From assembly GCA_963710645.1 (NCBI GenBank), contig CAVQBD010000004.1:124001-188000 (forward strand): 64,000 bases of DNA, written 5' to 3'. The position numbers were made by a program, and so were the translations under genes. Origin of the DNA: FEB-10 sp963710645 (GTDB lineage: Bacteria; Acidobacteriota; Thermoanaerobaculia; Thermoanaerobaculales; Sulfomarinibacteraceae). Shown here one piece after another: positions 17,736 to 26,533 of the stretch. The notes under the pieces were generated by a model that did no database searches, was not told where the DNA came from, and was given only the letters and a program-made list of their open reading frames with translations. Each line of letters opens with the position of its first letter. The first letter of the stretch is position 1.

Positions 17736-17852
17736 GGCTGTCTGAGTTCACCAGGCGGCGCCGGTCCTTCGGCAGGCCTAGCGTAACTCCGATTGACAAA
17801 CAAACCCTACGAACGCATGTTTATTCTCAGGAATCAGCTTCAGGAGGAGACC

Positions 17853-19214
17853 ATGCGCCAACTCACGGTCGGTTTGGTTGGGGTCATCGTTGCGCTGACG
17901 GCAGCTACGGCCGCTGCCCAAACGATTGAACGGGTGAGCGTCAGCAGCGACGGGGTCGAGGCCAACGGTGAGAGCTTCTCCCTACGGTACGACGCCGTCA
18001 GCGCCGACGGCCGTTTCGTGGTCTTCGAGTCGTACGCCACCAATTTGGTGCCGGCGGACGGCAACGGGTTGTGCGATGTGTTCTTACGCGACCGTGCGCT
18101 CGGCACCACCATCCGGGTCAGCGAGGCGTGGGGCGGCGGCGATGCTTTTGGCGAGTCCCGTTATCCCTCGATCAGCGACGACGGCCGCTGGATCGCCTTC
18201 TCCTCCGACGCTCCCAACATCGTCATCGGCGACACCAACGGGTTCGTCGACGTCTTCCTGCTTGATCTCCAAACGGGTGTGATGTCGCGGGTCAGCCTGG
18301 CCTGGGACGGTGGCCAGGCCAACGAGCTCAGCCATAATCCATCGATCAGCGACGACGGGCGCTATATCGCATTCCGTTCCGGCGCGACCAACCTGCTGGC
18401 CATACCGATGATCGAGTCGCGGTCGATCTACGTCCGCGACCTGCACACCGGCGTCAACGAACTCGCCAGCGTGACCTGGGAAGGCGCCCAGGAGGACGGC
18501 GGTAGCTGGTACCCCCACATGTCGTCGGACGGACGGCGCGTCAAGTTCATCTCCAATTCGACCAACCTCGTTCCCTTCGACGACAACGGCGTCAACGATG
18601 CTTTCGTGCGGGACCTCGACCAGGGTGTGACGTCTATGATAAGCGTCAACAACGACGGCGCGGACGCGAACGGCAACAGCGGCGGCTTCGGCATCAGCGG
18701 CGACGGCCGCTTCGCAGGCATCTTCTCCAATGCGGACGACCTGCTGCCACCGGGAGAGGACACCAACGGAGCGACCGACGCCTATGTGCGCGATCTCTTG
18801 CTCGGCGTGACCGAGCGGGTGAGCGTTGACAGCTCGGGGAACCAAGGAAATGCAGACAGCGGGTCGGCCACGCTCGACGGTTCGGGGAGGTATGCCGCGT
18901 TCGACTCGGAGGCTTCGAACCTCGCTGCCGGCGACGGCAACGGCGCCACCGACATCTTCGGCCACGATCGCGCCACCGGGATCACGACCCTGCTGACGAT
19001 CACACCGACCGGAGCTCAGGCCAACGACGACAGCATCCGACCGACGCTGTCGGCGGACGGCCGTTTTGTCGTCTTCAACTCGGTGGCGACCAATCTGGTA
19101 CCGGACGATACCAACGGGTTCGAGGATGTCTTCGTCGCCTACGGTCCGGCGACCGCGCTGGCCGACGGTTTCGAAGCCGGCGACACCTCCCGGTGGTCCG
19201 CCGCCTTCCCCTGA
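17853..19214 (+). CDS. Secreted TolB/WD40-like beta-propeller with C-terminal tag
   Basis: A 453-residue exported protein with a signal peptide (cleavage near AAA-QT, about residue 22). Some seven repeats of the form SxDGRFVVFxSxATNLVPxDxNGxxDVFxRD fill residues 30-435 and are PD40/TolB-like propeller blades. It ends DGFEAGDTSRWSAAFP, matching the tag of the BNR protein at 12532-15321. No catalytic site is evident; a structural or binding role outside the cytoplasm is likely. AGGAGG precedes the ATG at 17853, which is preferred over an upstream ATG without a signal peptide. Confidence 0.87.
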   Translation: MRQLTVGLVGVIVALTAATAAAQTIERVSVSSDGVEANGESFSLRYDAVSADGRFVVFESYATNLVPADGNGLCDVFLRDRALGTTIRVSEAWGGGDAFGESRYPSISDDGRWIAFSSDAPNIVIGDTNGFVDVFLLDLQTGVMSRVSLAWDGGQANELSHNPSISDDGRYIAFRSGATNLLAIPMIESRSIYVRDLHTGVNELASVTWEGAQEDGGSWYPHMSSDGRRVKFISNSTNLVPFDDNGVNDAFVRDLDQGVTSMISVNNDGADANGNSGGFGISGDGRFAGIFSNADDLLPPGEDTNGATDAYVRDLLLGVTERVSVDSSGNQGNADSGSATLDGSGRYAAFDSEASNLAAGDGNGATDIFGHDRATGITTLLTITPTGAQANDDSIRPTLSADGRFVVFNSVATNLVPDDTNGFEDVFVAYGPATALADGFEAGDTSRWSAAFP

Positions 19215-19750
19215 GAGGTAGGTCCCAGAACCGACACCATTGACACTTTGGCGCGCCGATGTTCTCGTCGCGCTCCCCGACGGGGCGTCCCTCGGAGGTG
19301 CCTGGCATCCCGATTCGCCGAAGGTGACCGCCCGGCCCGTCTCGATTGGGCGAATCGGCGTGCCTGGCATCCTCACGGGAAGAGCATTCAGGCCGCGGGG
19401 GGCGACAATGGACTCAGGGTGTCGATATTTCGGACTCAACCAACCCAACGTACCCTTCTCCCCGCGCGCTCCCCGAAGTTGCCACCCCTGACTCTGTTCG
19501 GTACCCGATGATGTTGGAAACCTCGAAGCGGCGACCCCGAAAGTGTCAGAAGTGGCACGCCCGCCCATCGCGCCCTTCGGCTGCCGGGAAATCTCCGAAA
19601 ACCAACGATTGTCATCCTGAGCGAGCGCAGCGAGTCGAAGGATCTGGGTGGGTGGGAACTTTCAACTTTCAACTTTGGACTTTTGACTCTCATTGATGGC
19701 ACGCCCGCCCATCGCGCCCTCTTGTTCCGGGTGGGCGGAGGATCTCGCAC
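19215..19750. repeat. Gene-free repeat region
   Basis: No gene is seen. 19295-19380 has an inverted GGTGCCTGGCATCC / GTGCCTGGCATCC pair with GATTCGCC/GGCGAATC arms. 19465-19575 is a copy of the CTCCCCGAAGTTGCCACCCC...GTCAGAAGTGGCACGCCCGCC repeat. 19613-19645 is the GAGCGAGCGCAGCGAGTCGAAGGATC sequence. 19657-19689 carries ACTTTCA/ACTTTTG heptamers. Confidence 0.7.
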
Positions 19751-19775
19751 AAAAAAAGCCGCCCCGAAGGGCGGC
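19751..19775 (-). terminator. Intrinsic terminator of the fumarate reductase-like operon
   Basis: Read on the minus strand, a 7-bp GCCGCCC/GGGCGGC stem with a TTCG loop (19775-19758) is followed by seven T residues. It lies 28 bp beyond the flavoprotein stop codon. Confidence 0.85.
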
Positions 19776-19802
19776 CCCAAACACCCGAGGGAGTGGGTGT
19801 CG

Positions 19803-21473
19803 TTACCTGAGGTTCCCCACGTAATTGGTGGTGAGCTGGCGCTCGCGCACCTCGGGGTCGGTGTAGTCGGGGATCAGCGCCGGAGCGACCCGGCCGTTGG
19901 CCACTCCTGCGGTCTCCACCTCTTTGTTGTAGGCCTTGGCGTGATCGAGGGACAGCGCGCCGTCCTTGACGCCGTCGGCAATGAACCGAGCAGCCGAGGT
20001 CCCGGCGATCCGACCGAAGACGATGATGTCGAGGAGTGAGTTGCCCATCAGCCGGTTGGCGCCGTGGATACCGCCGCCCACCTCACCGGCCACAAACAGA
20101 CCGGGAACGCTTGTCTCACCGGTTTCCTTGAATTCGAGCCCGCCGTTTTGGTAGTGCAGGGTCGGGTAGATGAGCATGGGCTCTTTCGAGATATCGATGT
20201 CGTAGCGCTTGAACAAAATGTATTTGCCCGGAAACTCGCGTTTGACCGTGCCCTCGCCGGACAACATCTCGATCATGGGCGAATCCAGCCACACGCCGAG
20301 GCGACCCGTGGGTGTGGGAACTCCCAACCCGTCGTGGACGCACTCCTTGATGATGGAAGCCGCTTCCACGTCGCGGGGCTCCCGTTCGTTGACAAACTGG
20401 TTGCCCTCCACGTTGACCAGGTTGGCGCCCGATCCGCGGAACTTCTCGGTGATCAGAATGCCCTCTGCCTGCTCCGGGAAGACCACGCCGGTGGGGTGGT
20501 ACTGCACGGTGTGGAGGAAGGAGACCGGTACGCCCGCGCGGTAGCCGAGGACGATGCCGTCGGCGGTTGCGCCGTAGTGGTTGGTGGTCATGAAGCCCTG
20601 AATATGGAGCCTGCCGCAGCCGCCGGTAGCCAGGATCACCGCCTTGGCCTTGACTACGAAATACTCCTGGGTCTCCATGTTGTAGAGCACCGCTCCGGCG
20701 CATTGGCCGTGCTCGTTGAGCACCAATTCCACCGCCGGTGAAAATTCGAGCACCGTGATGTCGTCAGCGCGGTTACGGGCCTCGTCCCTGATGGTGCGCA
20801 TGATCTCGGCGCCGGTGATGTCGGCCGCATAGTGCATACGCTTGCGGGAGGTGCCTCCACCGTGGATGGTCTCCAGGGTTCCGTCTGCCTTCTTGGTGAA
20901 GTTGACGCCGAGGTTTTCGAGCCAGCTGATGGCGCCAGGAGCCTGGTTGACCAGGGTGGCGGCCAGTTCGGGCACGTTGGTGAAGTGACCACCGCCCATG
21001 ACGTCGAGGTAGTGGAAATACGGTGAATCCTTCTCACCCTTGGAGGCCGCCTGGATGCCGCCCTCGGCCATCATGGTGTTGGCGTCGCCGTGGCGCAGTT
21101 TGGTGGCCAGCATAACCTTGGCCCCCTGCTCCGCGGCGAGGATGGCTGCCGAGGTCCCGGCTCCGCCTCCACCGATGATCAGCACGTCGGTCTCAAAGGC
21201 CGGGTTTTTCAGGTTGACCTGGTCGGGGTCCACACGGCTGGTGGCCTCGAGGACATCGGCGATCTCGTGGGCGATGGCGTAACCTTTGGACGGGCCCACC
21301 TGGAGTTCGCGCCGTCCCTCCTCCTTGAAGTCGGGGTGGAACTCGAGGCGCTCCTTGCGCTGGTCGAGATCGAGGAACGGTACCTCCTCGCCCCTCTTCT
21401 TACGCTCCACGCGCTCGGCCCGGGTGGCTTCCACCTTTTTGATGAGCTCTTTCAACTCTGGTGTGTACGGCAT
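19803..21473 (-). CDS. Fumarate reductase/succinate dehydrogenase-type flavoprotein
   Basis: A 556-residue FAD protein. DVLIIGGGGAGTSAAILAAEQG is the FAD-binding motif. HTVQYHPTG and the ERE-PRD segment match active-site regions, and LMGNSLLDIIVFGRIAG is the typical C-terminal FAD motif. Where SdhA/FrdA have the flavin-linked His (HTVAAQGGI), this protein has Asn (NTMMAEGGI), so FAD is probably bound non-covalently (inference). It begins 10 bp after the Fe-S subunit stop. The operon partners resemble thiol:fumarate reductase split into pieces. ATG at 21473 has GAGG upstream. Confidence 0.88.
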   Translation of the reverse strand: MPYTPELKELIKKVEATRAERVERKKRGEEVPFLDLDQRKERLEFHPDFKEEGRRELQVGPSKGYAIAHEIADVLEATSRVDPDQVNLKNPAFETDVLIIGGGGAGTSAAILAAEQGAKVMLATKLRHGDANTMMAEGGIQAASKGEKDSPYFHYLDVMGGGHFTNVPELAATLVNQAPGAISWLENLGVNFTKKADGTLETIHGGGTSRKRMHYAADITGAEIMRTIRDEARNRADDITVLEFSPAVELVLNEHGQCAGAVLYNMETQEYFVVKAKAVILATGGCGRLHIQGFMTTNHYGATADGIVLGYRAGVPVSFLHTVQYHPTGVVFPEQAEGILITEKFRGSGANLVNVEGNQFVNEREPRDVEAASIIKECVHDGLGVPTPTGRLGVWLDSPMIEMLSGEGTVKREFPGKYILFKRYDIDISKEPMLIYPTLHYQNGGLEFKETGETSVPGLFVAGEVGGGIHGANRLMGNSLLDIIVFGRIAGTSAARFIADGVKDGALSLDHAKAYNKEVETAGVANGRVAPALIPDYTDPEVRERQLTTNYVGNLR

Positions 21474-21483
21474 CGTCCCCTCC

Positions 21484-22239
21484 TCAGCCGAGCAAAGCGT
21501 AGTTGTCTTTGGGCCGCCAGTTGTCTTCGGACATGTGCGGCTCCATCTCGCGTTCGGTGTAGGCCTTCTTGAGCCCATCCAGATCCATGGTCATGAGTTT
21601 CTCGACGGGCTCGGTGAAGACGCCCTCTTCGATGGCGTCGACCACCCGCTGCAGATGCTCGGCTCGCGGCGCGATCTTGCCGCCATAGAGGCGTCGAGCG
21701 ACCTGCGCCATGTGGTACTGCGCCATCTCGCCCATACAGCGTGAGGCGCACAGGCCACACTGGATGCAGTCGAAGGAGATCTCGGTGGCCGCCTTGATGT
21801 CGCCCTGTTTGAGGGCAGAGATGTAGTCCAGCACCTCCACGTCCATCGGGCAGACCTTGGTGCACGAGTTGCACGCGACGCAGCGGAAGAGCTCGGGGTA
21901 GAGCTGGTAGATCGTCTCCGGGGTCGCCTCGGCCGCCTCGTAGTCGTAGGAGGCTCTGTTCGCCGGGTAGAACGGGATCTGAGTCAGATACATGTCGGGC
22001 TCGACCACCGTCTGACAGGCCAGACCGGTGCGGATCTTGTAGTCTCCGGCCCTGCGGTAGACCGTGGCGCAGGCTCCACAGATCCCGCCCCGGCAGCCGC
22101 AGCCGCGGATGTATTGGTAGCCCGCGTGCTCGAGTGCCTTCATGATGGTCAGGGTCGATGGCACCTCGTACCTCTTGCCCATGATGAAGATGGGGATTGT
22201 TTCCTCAGCCACCTCATTTTTGACCGTCGCTGTTTCCAT
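21484..22239 (-). CDS. Fumarate reductase/SdhB-like iron-sulfur subunit
   Basis: A 251-residue protein. A plant-type 2Fe-2S domain (about 14-105) has the cysteines GCGCRGGICGAC...C, followed by a double 4Fe-4S domain with CVACNSCTKVCP and CIQCGLCASRC. It would pass electrons between the flavoprotein and the HdrBC-like proteins. The two 4Fe-4S sets with full four-cysteine motifs differ from canonical SdhB (2Fe-2S, 4Fe-4S, 3Fe-4S), although the second motif is followed by MGE rather than P. There is a 27-bp gap to the upstream HdrB-like gene. Confidence 0.88.
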   Translation of the reverse strand: METATVKNEVAEETIPIFIMGKRYEVPSTLTIMKALEHAGYQYIRGCGCRGGICGACATVYRRAGDYKIRTGLACQTVVEPDMYLTQIPFYPANRASYDYEAAEATPETIYQLYPELFRCVACNSCTKVCPMDVEVLDYISALKQGDIKAATEISFDCIQCGLCASRCMGEMAQYHMAQVARRLYGGKIAPRAEHLQRVVDAIEEGVFTEPVEKLMTMDLDGLKKAYTEREMEPHMSEDNWRPKDNYALLG

Positions 22240-22266
22240 CGTCGTTGTTCTCCTTCGGCGCCGCGA

Positions 22267-23154
22267 TCAGGCGCTGACCGCGGCGATCAGCTTGCGTTCG
22301 GCGAGCAGAGACCTGGCCGCCTCACCGTTGAGATCGAGCCGCCAGAGGTCCTGATCCAATCCCAGCGCGATGCCCAGCAGCTGGGTGAAGTAATAGGTCG
22401 GCACCGCCGTCACGCCCTCGGACGAGGCGATGACGTCGGACTGCTTGGTCCCGAGGTTGTACTCACACAGCGGACAGCTGAGCACCAGGGCGTCGGCGTC
22501 AGACCGATTGGCCGCGGTGATCACCATGGCTGCGCGTCGCATGCCTTCTGCAGGGTGGGCCAGCATCTGGTAGGAACCACAGCACTCCCGCGCCGCGTCG
22601 AACGGCACCACTTCGGCGCCGAGCGCGGTGAGAAAATCCTCGAGAATCGTCTCATCCAGGGCGTCGATGGCCACTTCGTCCGGGCGGACCAAGGTGCAGC
22701 CGTAGAACGGCGCGACCTTGAGGCCTTCGAGCGGCACCTTCACCGCCTCGCGGAGGCGATCCCAGCCCACAGTGTCCCGCAGCAGCTGGAGATAGTGGAC
22801 CACCTCGATGCCGCCGTCGTAGTCGGGCTCCTCGTCCATGAAGCGATTCAACGTATCCCGCTTCTCCTCGTCGTCCCGAACCAGCAGGTTCGCGCGGGCG
22901 AGGGTGTTGTAGCACTGGGAACAAATGGTCACCAGCGTGTCGCAGCCCGCCTCTGCGGCCCGTACGAGGTTGCGTACCGGCGCCACCTGATGGATCAGGT
23001 CGTCATCGGCCAGCGAGAAGACCGCACCGCAACAGTTCCATCGATCCAACTCGTGGTACTCGACGCCGAGTGTATCCAAGGCCGCCATGGCGGCCTTCTC
23101 GAGGTTTGCAGCCTTGGTCTTGAGAGTACAACCTGGGTAGTATCCGAGCTTCAT
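22267..23154 (-). CDS. Heterodisulfide reductase subunit B-like protein (two CCG domains)
   Basis: A 295-residue protein. The two cysteine-rich (CCG) domains read YYPGC...NCCG...CSQC and FYGC...ECCG...CPLC. In HdrB these cysteines hold unusual non-cubane 4Fe-4S clusters that reduce disulfides; GlpC and TfrB carry related domains. No membrane segment is seen. ATG 23154 follows GTGAGG, 7 bp after the HdrC-like stop codon. Confidence 0.9.
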   Translation of the reverse strand: MKLGYYPGCTLKTKAANLEKAAMAALDTLGVEYHELDRWNCCGAVFSLADDDLIHQVAPVRNLVRAAEAGCDTLVTICSQCYNTLARANLLVRDDEEKRDTLNRFMDEEPDYDGGIEVVHYLQLLRDTVGWDRLREAVKVPLEGLKVAPFYGCTLVRPDEVAIDALDETILEDFLTALGAEVVPFDAARECCGSYQMLAHPAEGMRRAAMVITAANRSDADALVLSCPLCEYNLGTKQSDVIASSEGVTAVPTYYFTQLLGIALGLDQDLWRLDLNGEAARSLLAERKLIAAVSA

Positions 23155-23161
23155 GTGCGCC

Positions 23162-23572
23162 TCACCCCGTGAGCTTGCGGAACGTGGAGACAAAGGCGAT
23201 TTGCGGCGCCTCCCCCATGGTGTCCTTGGGAATTTCTTGCGGTTTGATCAAATCGACATTCTGCCTCAGGGTGTACTGCCGGACCGCCTCGTAGACCTTG
23301 GGAACATCTATGTCCCGCGGGCACCGCACCAGGCAGGTGTGGCACGAGGCACAGAACTCGCCGATGCGGGCGTCCAGGACCTCGTCGGTCCGACCGAACT
23401 GCAGGTAGAGGATGCCCTGCCGGGTCGTGATCCCCATGGAGTCCACCATGGGACACACCGCCGAGCATGTTCCACACTGCATACACCGGTAGATGTTCTC
23501 GCCGGAGATCTCGGAGATCTTTTTCACGGCGCGTCGATTGTCGGGCTGGATTGGACTTGCGATGTGGGCCAT
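23162..23572 (-). CDS. Heterodisulfide reductase subunit C-like ferredoxin
   Basis: A 136-residue protein with two 4Fe-4S motifs, CMQCGTCSAVCP and CASCHTCLVRCP, each ending in proline as in HdrC. It likely relays electrons to the HdrB-like partner. ATG 23572 is chosen because AAAGGG lies about 6 nt upstream; two other ATGs just before it are closer to or upstream of that site. First gene of the four-gene operon. Confidence 0.9.
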   Translation of the reverse strand: MAHIASPIQPDNRRAVKKISEISGENIYRCMQCGTCSAVCPMVDSMGITTRQGILYLQFGRTDEVLDARIGEFCASCHTCLVRCPRDIDVPKVYEAVRQYTLRQNVDLIKPQEIPKDTMGEAPQIAFVSTFRKLTG

Positions 23573-23649
23573 ATGCATCCCTTTAGAGTTGGGCCGCATC
23601 CGCCTCGACGGGTCACCGAACGGTGGTCGGCCGCGGCGGATCGCAGCTC

Positions 23650-23678
23650 ATCCTACTGCAATGTGAAAAAAAGAACAA
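23650..23678 (-). promoter_or_regulatory. Possible promoter of the fumarate reductase/HdrBC operon
   Basis: On the minus strand TTGTTC (23678-23673) and TAGGAT (23655-23650) are spaced 17 bp apart in an A/T-rich stretch. The start codon of the HdrC-like gene is about 77 bp downstream. The match is partial. Confidence 0.4.
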
Positions 23679-23867
23679 GCCTTTGAATGATACATATTCG
23701 CAAGGAAGCACCAACTTCTCAGGAGCACGGACGGCCGCGGTTTGGACGGTCAGTAGAGGGTTTTCAGAGATGAGTGAATAGTGAACAGCAAATAGTGAAT
23801 AGAGGTCGGTTCCGCCCGGGCACGCGGGGGGCTCTGCATTCCGAATTTCGAATTGGGCGGGCGGCGG

Positions 23868-24848
23868 CTACCTCCTGCTGCCTTCCGCAAGCGGAATCCG
23901 GAGCAACAAGGTGCCTTCGTCCGCCACCGGCGGCGTCGCATCATCGATGACCTGCGTCCAGGCGTTGTCCGACACCATCCACAGCGTGCCGTCTTCGGTC
24001 ACCGTCAGGCCTTCCACGTTGTTGTTCCAACCATCCTCGCGCACCGAGCGCAACAGGTCGGTCATCTCCAACACCACCCTCCACCGGCCGGTGGCCGGGT
24101 CGATGGCGATGACTTCGTACCGCTCGCCCGGATACTGGGTCTTGAGTCCCAGAAGTTCGCCGCGCCACAGATCGAGAGCGGTGAGTCGCCAGTTGCAATC
24201 TTCGAGCTCGATCACCAGGGGATCGCTTGTCTGGACCAACTCGGCCGGCCCCACCTGTAATGAAAAAATCCTCGACACACAGCCGATGTCGGGATTCCCA
24301 TCCCGTTCGAGGAGCAGCCACAGCCGGTCGCCCTCTTTGTCGAGCGCGACGCCTTCCACACCGATCTTCCCCACACGAATTTCCGGACCCTCGAGTGCCA
24401 ACACCTGCACCGGAAGCCGATGTTCTGCGGGGCTGGAGGCCAGCAAAGCCTCGTCAGGCAGGTTCACCCGATAGACCGCGGCATGGGCTTCATCGCAGAG
24501 GAAGAGGGCGCCGTCGGCATATCCAACACCCTCCAACTCGGTACGGCGGGGCACGTCGAGCCCTATGACGCGGGCCGTGATCGGCTCCTGGCGGTCGATC
24601 TGGAGGATTCGCCAGTATTTTTCGGAGGTGGCGTAGAGATACCGGCCCGAATCGGTCAGCCCGGACGCTTCCAGTGCGTGGTCCTGATCAAATTCAGAAT
24701 CGCTCGCCCTCCAGGTCAGGATTTCAGCCCGTTCGAGGTCCCATGTCGGTTCAGGCGAACGGTCGGCGTTGTCCTTGGCGGAGGTGCACGCAATGCTGCC
24801 CAGACAGCAGGTCACGGCGATGAGAACGGCGCTGGTGTTGCGGTACAT
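23868..24848 (-). CDS. Exported esterase-like (phytase-type) beta-propeller protein
   Basis: A 326-residue protein with an N-terminal signal that may be a lipobox (GSIAC, C near residue 21). The rest fits the esterase-like-activity-of-phytase domain: HALEASGLTDSGRYLYATSEK, VPRRTELEGVGYADGALFLCDE, GVEGVALDKEGDRLWLLLER, and a C-terminal NVEGLTVTEDGTLWMVSDN. The enzyme activity is not certain. The ATG at 24848 is used because the hydrophobic signal starts there. Confidence 0.82.
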   Translation of the reverse strand: MYRNTSAVLIAVTCCLGSIACTSAKDNADRSPEPTWDLERAEILTWRASDSEFDQDHALEASGLTDSGRYLYATSEKYWRILQIDRQEPITARVIGLDVPRRTELEGVGYADGALFLCDEAHAAVYRVNLPDEALLASSPAEHRLPVQVLALEGPEIRVGKIGVEGVALDKEGDRLWLLLERDGNPDIGCVSRIFSLQVGPAELVQTSDPLVIELEDCNWRLTALDLWRGELLGLKTQYPGERYEVIAIDPATGRWRVVLEMTDLLRSVREDGWNNNVEGLTVTEDGTLWMVSDNAWTQVIDDATPPVADEGTLLLRIPLAEGSRR

Positions 24849-24956
24849 CCGGGGAGTATAGCCGTCCCCGCCCACCCGGAAAGGCGACAGATTTCAAAGA
24901 TGAGGGTCAAAGGGTCTCAATCTGCCCAGAATATTTGCAGCGCGCCCAGCTTCCCG

Positions 24957-25062
24957 GAGCGCTCCCCGAGGTTGCCACCCCTGACACTTTCGGACCCATA
25001 GGAGATCCACAACCTCAGCGCGAGTCCTCTCAAAAATGTCAGAAGTGGCACGCCCGCCCGAA
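24957..25062. repeat. Copy of the CTCCCCGAGGTTGCCACCCC / GTCAGAAGTGGC repeat
   Basis: About 105 bp bounded by GAGCGCTCCCCGAGG on the left and GGCACGCCCGCCC on the right, with TTGCCACCCCTGACA and TGTCAGAAGTGGCA as near-inverted internal ends. Copies of the same layout are near 19465, 59757 and 60882. Confidence 0.7.
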
Positions 25063-25146
25063 GCGAAGAGCACCAAGATTGTGTACCCATCGGTCAGCGG
25101 CTCACGGCCTACGGCCATCGGACTGCGGTGGGCTAAACTGACAGCC

Positions 25147-26247
25147 ATGAAGGTCAACGGAACGCATTACCGCACCATCTGGCCGGCCGAAGACGGCCGG
25201 TCCGTGGAGATCATCGACCAGACCAGGCTGCCGTACGCCTTCGAGACCGTTCGGCTGGAGTCCCTCGGGGACGCGGCGGTGGCGATCCGCGACATGAAGG
25301 TCCGGGGAGCTCCTCTCATCGGCGCCACGGCCGCCTACGGACTGTGTCTGGCCATGCAGGACGACCCGTCGGACGCTGCCATCGAGAAGGCTGTCGAGAC
25401 CTTGGCGGCCACCCGACCCACCGCCGTCAACCTTCACTGGGCGCTTGCCGAAATGGTCGAGGCGCTGTCGGACCTGGCGGCGAGCGAGCGGGTGGAAGCA
25501 GCCTACGTGTGCGCCGCACGGATCTGCGACGATGACGTTGAAATTTGCCGCCGGATCGGTGGACACGGGTTTGGAATCTTCAAACAACTGCACGAGAACA
25601 AAGGCGGTGGAAGACTCAATCTACTCACCCACTGCAACGCCGGTTGGCTGGCAACGGTGGACTGGGGCACCGCCTTGGCTCCCATCTACATGGCTCATGA
25701 CGCCGGGTTGGATGTTCATGTCTGGGTGGACGAGACCCGGCCCCGGAATCAGGGTTTTTCCTTGACGGCCTGGGAACTGGCAGCCCACGGCGTGCCCCAC
25801 ACCGTTATCGTGGACAACGTGGGCGGCCACCTCATGCAGCACAAGATGGTGGATGCCTGCATCGTGGGCACGGACCGGACAACCGCCGCGGGCGACGTGG
25901 CCAACAAGATCGGCACCTACCTCAAAGCGCTTGCGGCGGCCGACAACGACGTGCCGTTCTACGTGGCCCTCCCCCACCCCACCATTGACTGGGCCATCCG
26001 CGACGGGATCAGAGACATCCCCATCGAGCAACGCGACCCCTCTGAGGTCGTCTCCGTCGCCGGGCGTGGTTCTGAAGGAACGGTCACCGAGGTCGAGATC
26101 ATCAATTCGGCGAGTCCGGCCGCCAACTACGCCTTTGACGTGACTCCGGCCCGACTCGTCACCCGCCTGATCACCGACCGTGGAGTCTGCGAGGCATCCG
26201 AGGATGGTCTGCTCACCCTGTTCCCGGAGCGTGCGACAAGACCCTGA
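25147..26247 (+). CDS. mtnA: S-methyl-5-thioribose-1-phosphate isomerase
   Basis: A 366-residue enzyme of the methionine salvage pathway that interconverts methylthioribose-1-phosphate and methylthioribulose-1-phosphate. It belongs to the eIF2B-like fold. MKVRGAPLIGATAAYG, LTHCNAGWLATVDWGTALAP, VWVDETRPRNQG, VDACIVGTDRTTAAGDVANKIGTY are visible family stretches and include the proton-donor cysteine (HCNAG) and the catalytic aspartate (GTDR). ATG 25147 is used; the upstream codons lie in a repeat. Confidence 0.95.
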   Translation: MKVNGTHYRTIWPAEDGRSVEIIDQTRLPYAFETVRLESLGDAAVAIRDMKVRGAPLIGATAAYGLCLAMQDDPSDAAIEKAVETLAATRPTAVNLHWALAEMVEALSDLAASERVEAAYVCAARICDDDVEICRRIGGHGFGIFKQLHENKGGGRLNLLTHCNAGWLATVDWGTALAPIYMAHDAGLDVHVWVDETRPRNQGFSLTAWELAAHGVPHTVIVDNVGGHLMQHKMVDACIVGTDRTTAAGDVANKIGTYLKALAAADNDVPFYVALPHPTIDWAIRDGIRDIPIEQRDPSEVVSVAGRGSEGTVTEVEIINSASPAANYAFDVTPARLVTRLITDRGVCEASEDGLLTLFPERATRP

Positions 26248-26420
26248 GTGAGCTCAACACCCGGCGCGTTCTCAGCCGAAGGGGTGAACAGCATCTTGAT
26301 CCACGAGGCTCGGAACTCGGATGTCCCGGACCGGTGTGAAAGGTGGCATGCGGCCCCGGTCGATTCATGCCAGCAACATGACACCGAAGGACTCACGCGT
26401 CTGCCGCCCCCCGATTCTTG

Positions 26421-26470
26421 AATCCCGAGCCCCGAGCCCCGAGCCCCGAGCCCCGAGCCCCGAGCCCCGA
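26421..26470. repeat. CCGAGCC heptamer array
   Basis: About seven tandem copies of CCGAGCC or CGAGCCC (7-bp period) upstream of the selenoprotein gene. Same period as the other intergenic arrays but unrelated sequence. Confidence 0.85.
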
Positions 26471-26533
26471 GATTTGCGTATACTGCACGAGCGCGCAAGC
26501 GTGGGACCGACAGCGGTGCGCAGGGAGGGAATC

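Noticed and set aside
26421..26470. CRISPR-like appearance of the CCGAGCC array
   Set aside because: Direct tandem heptamers without spacers and no cas genes nearby.
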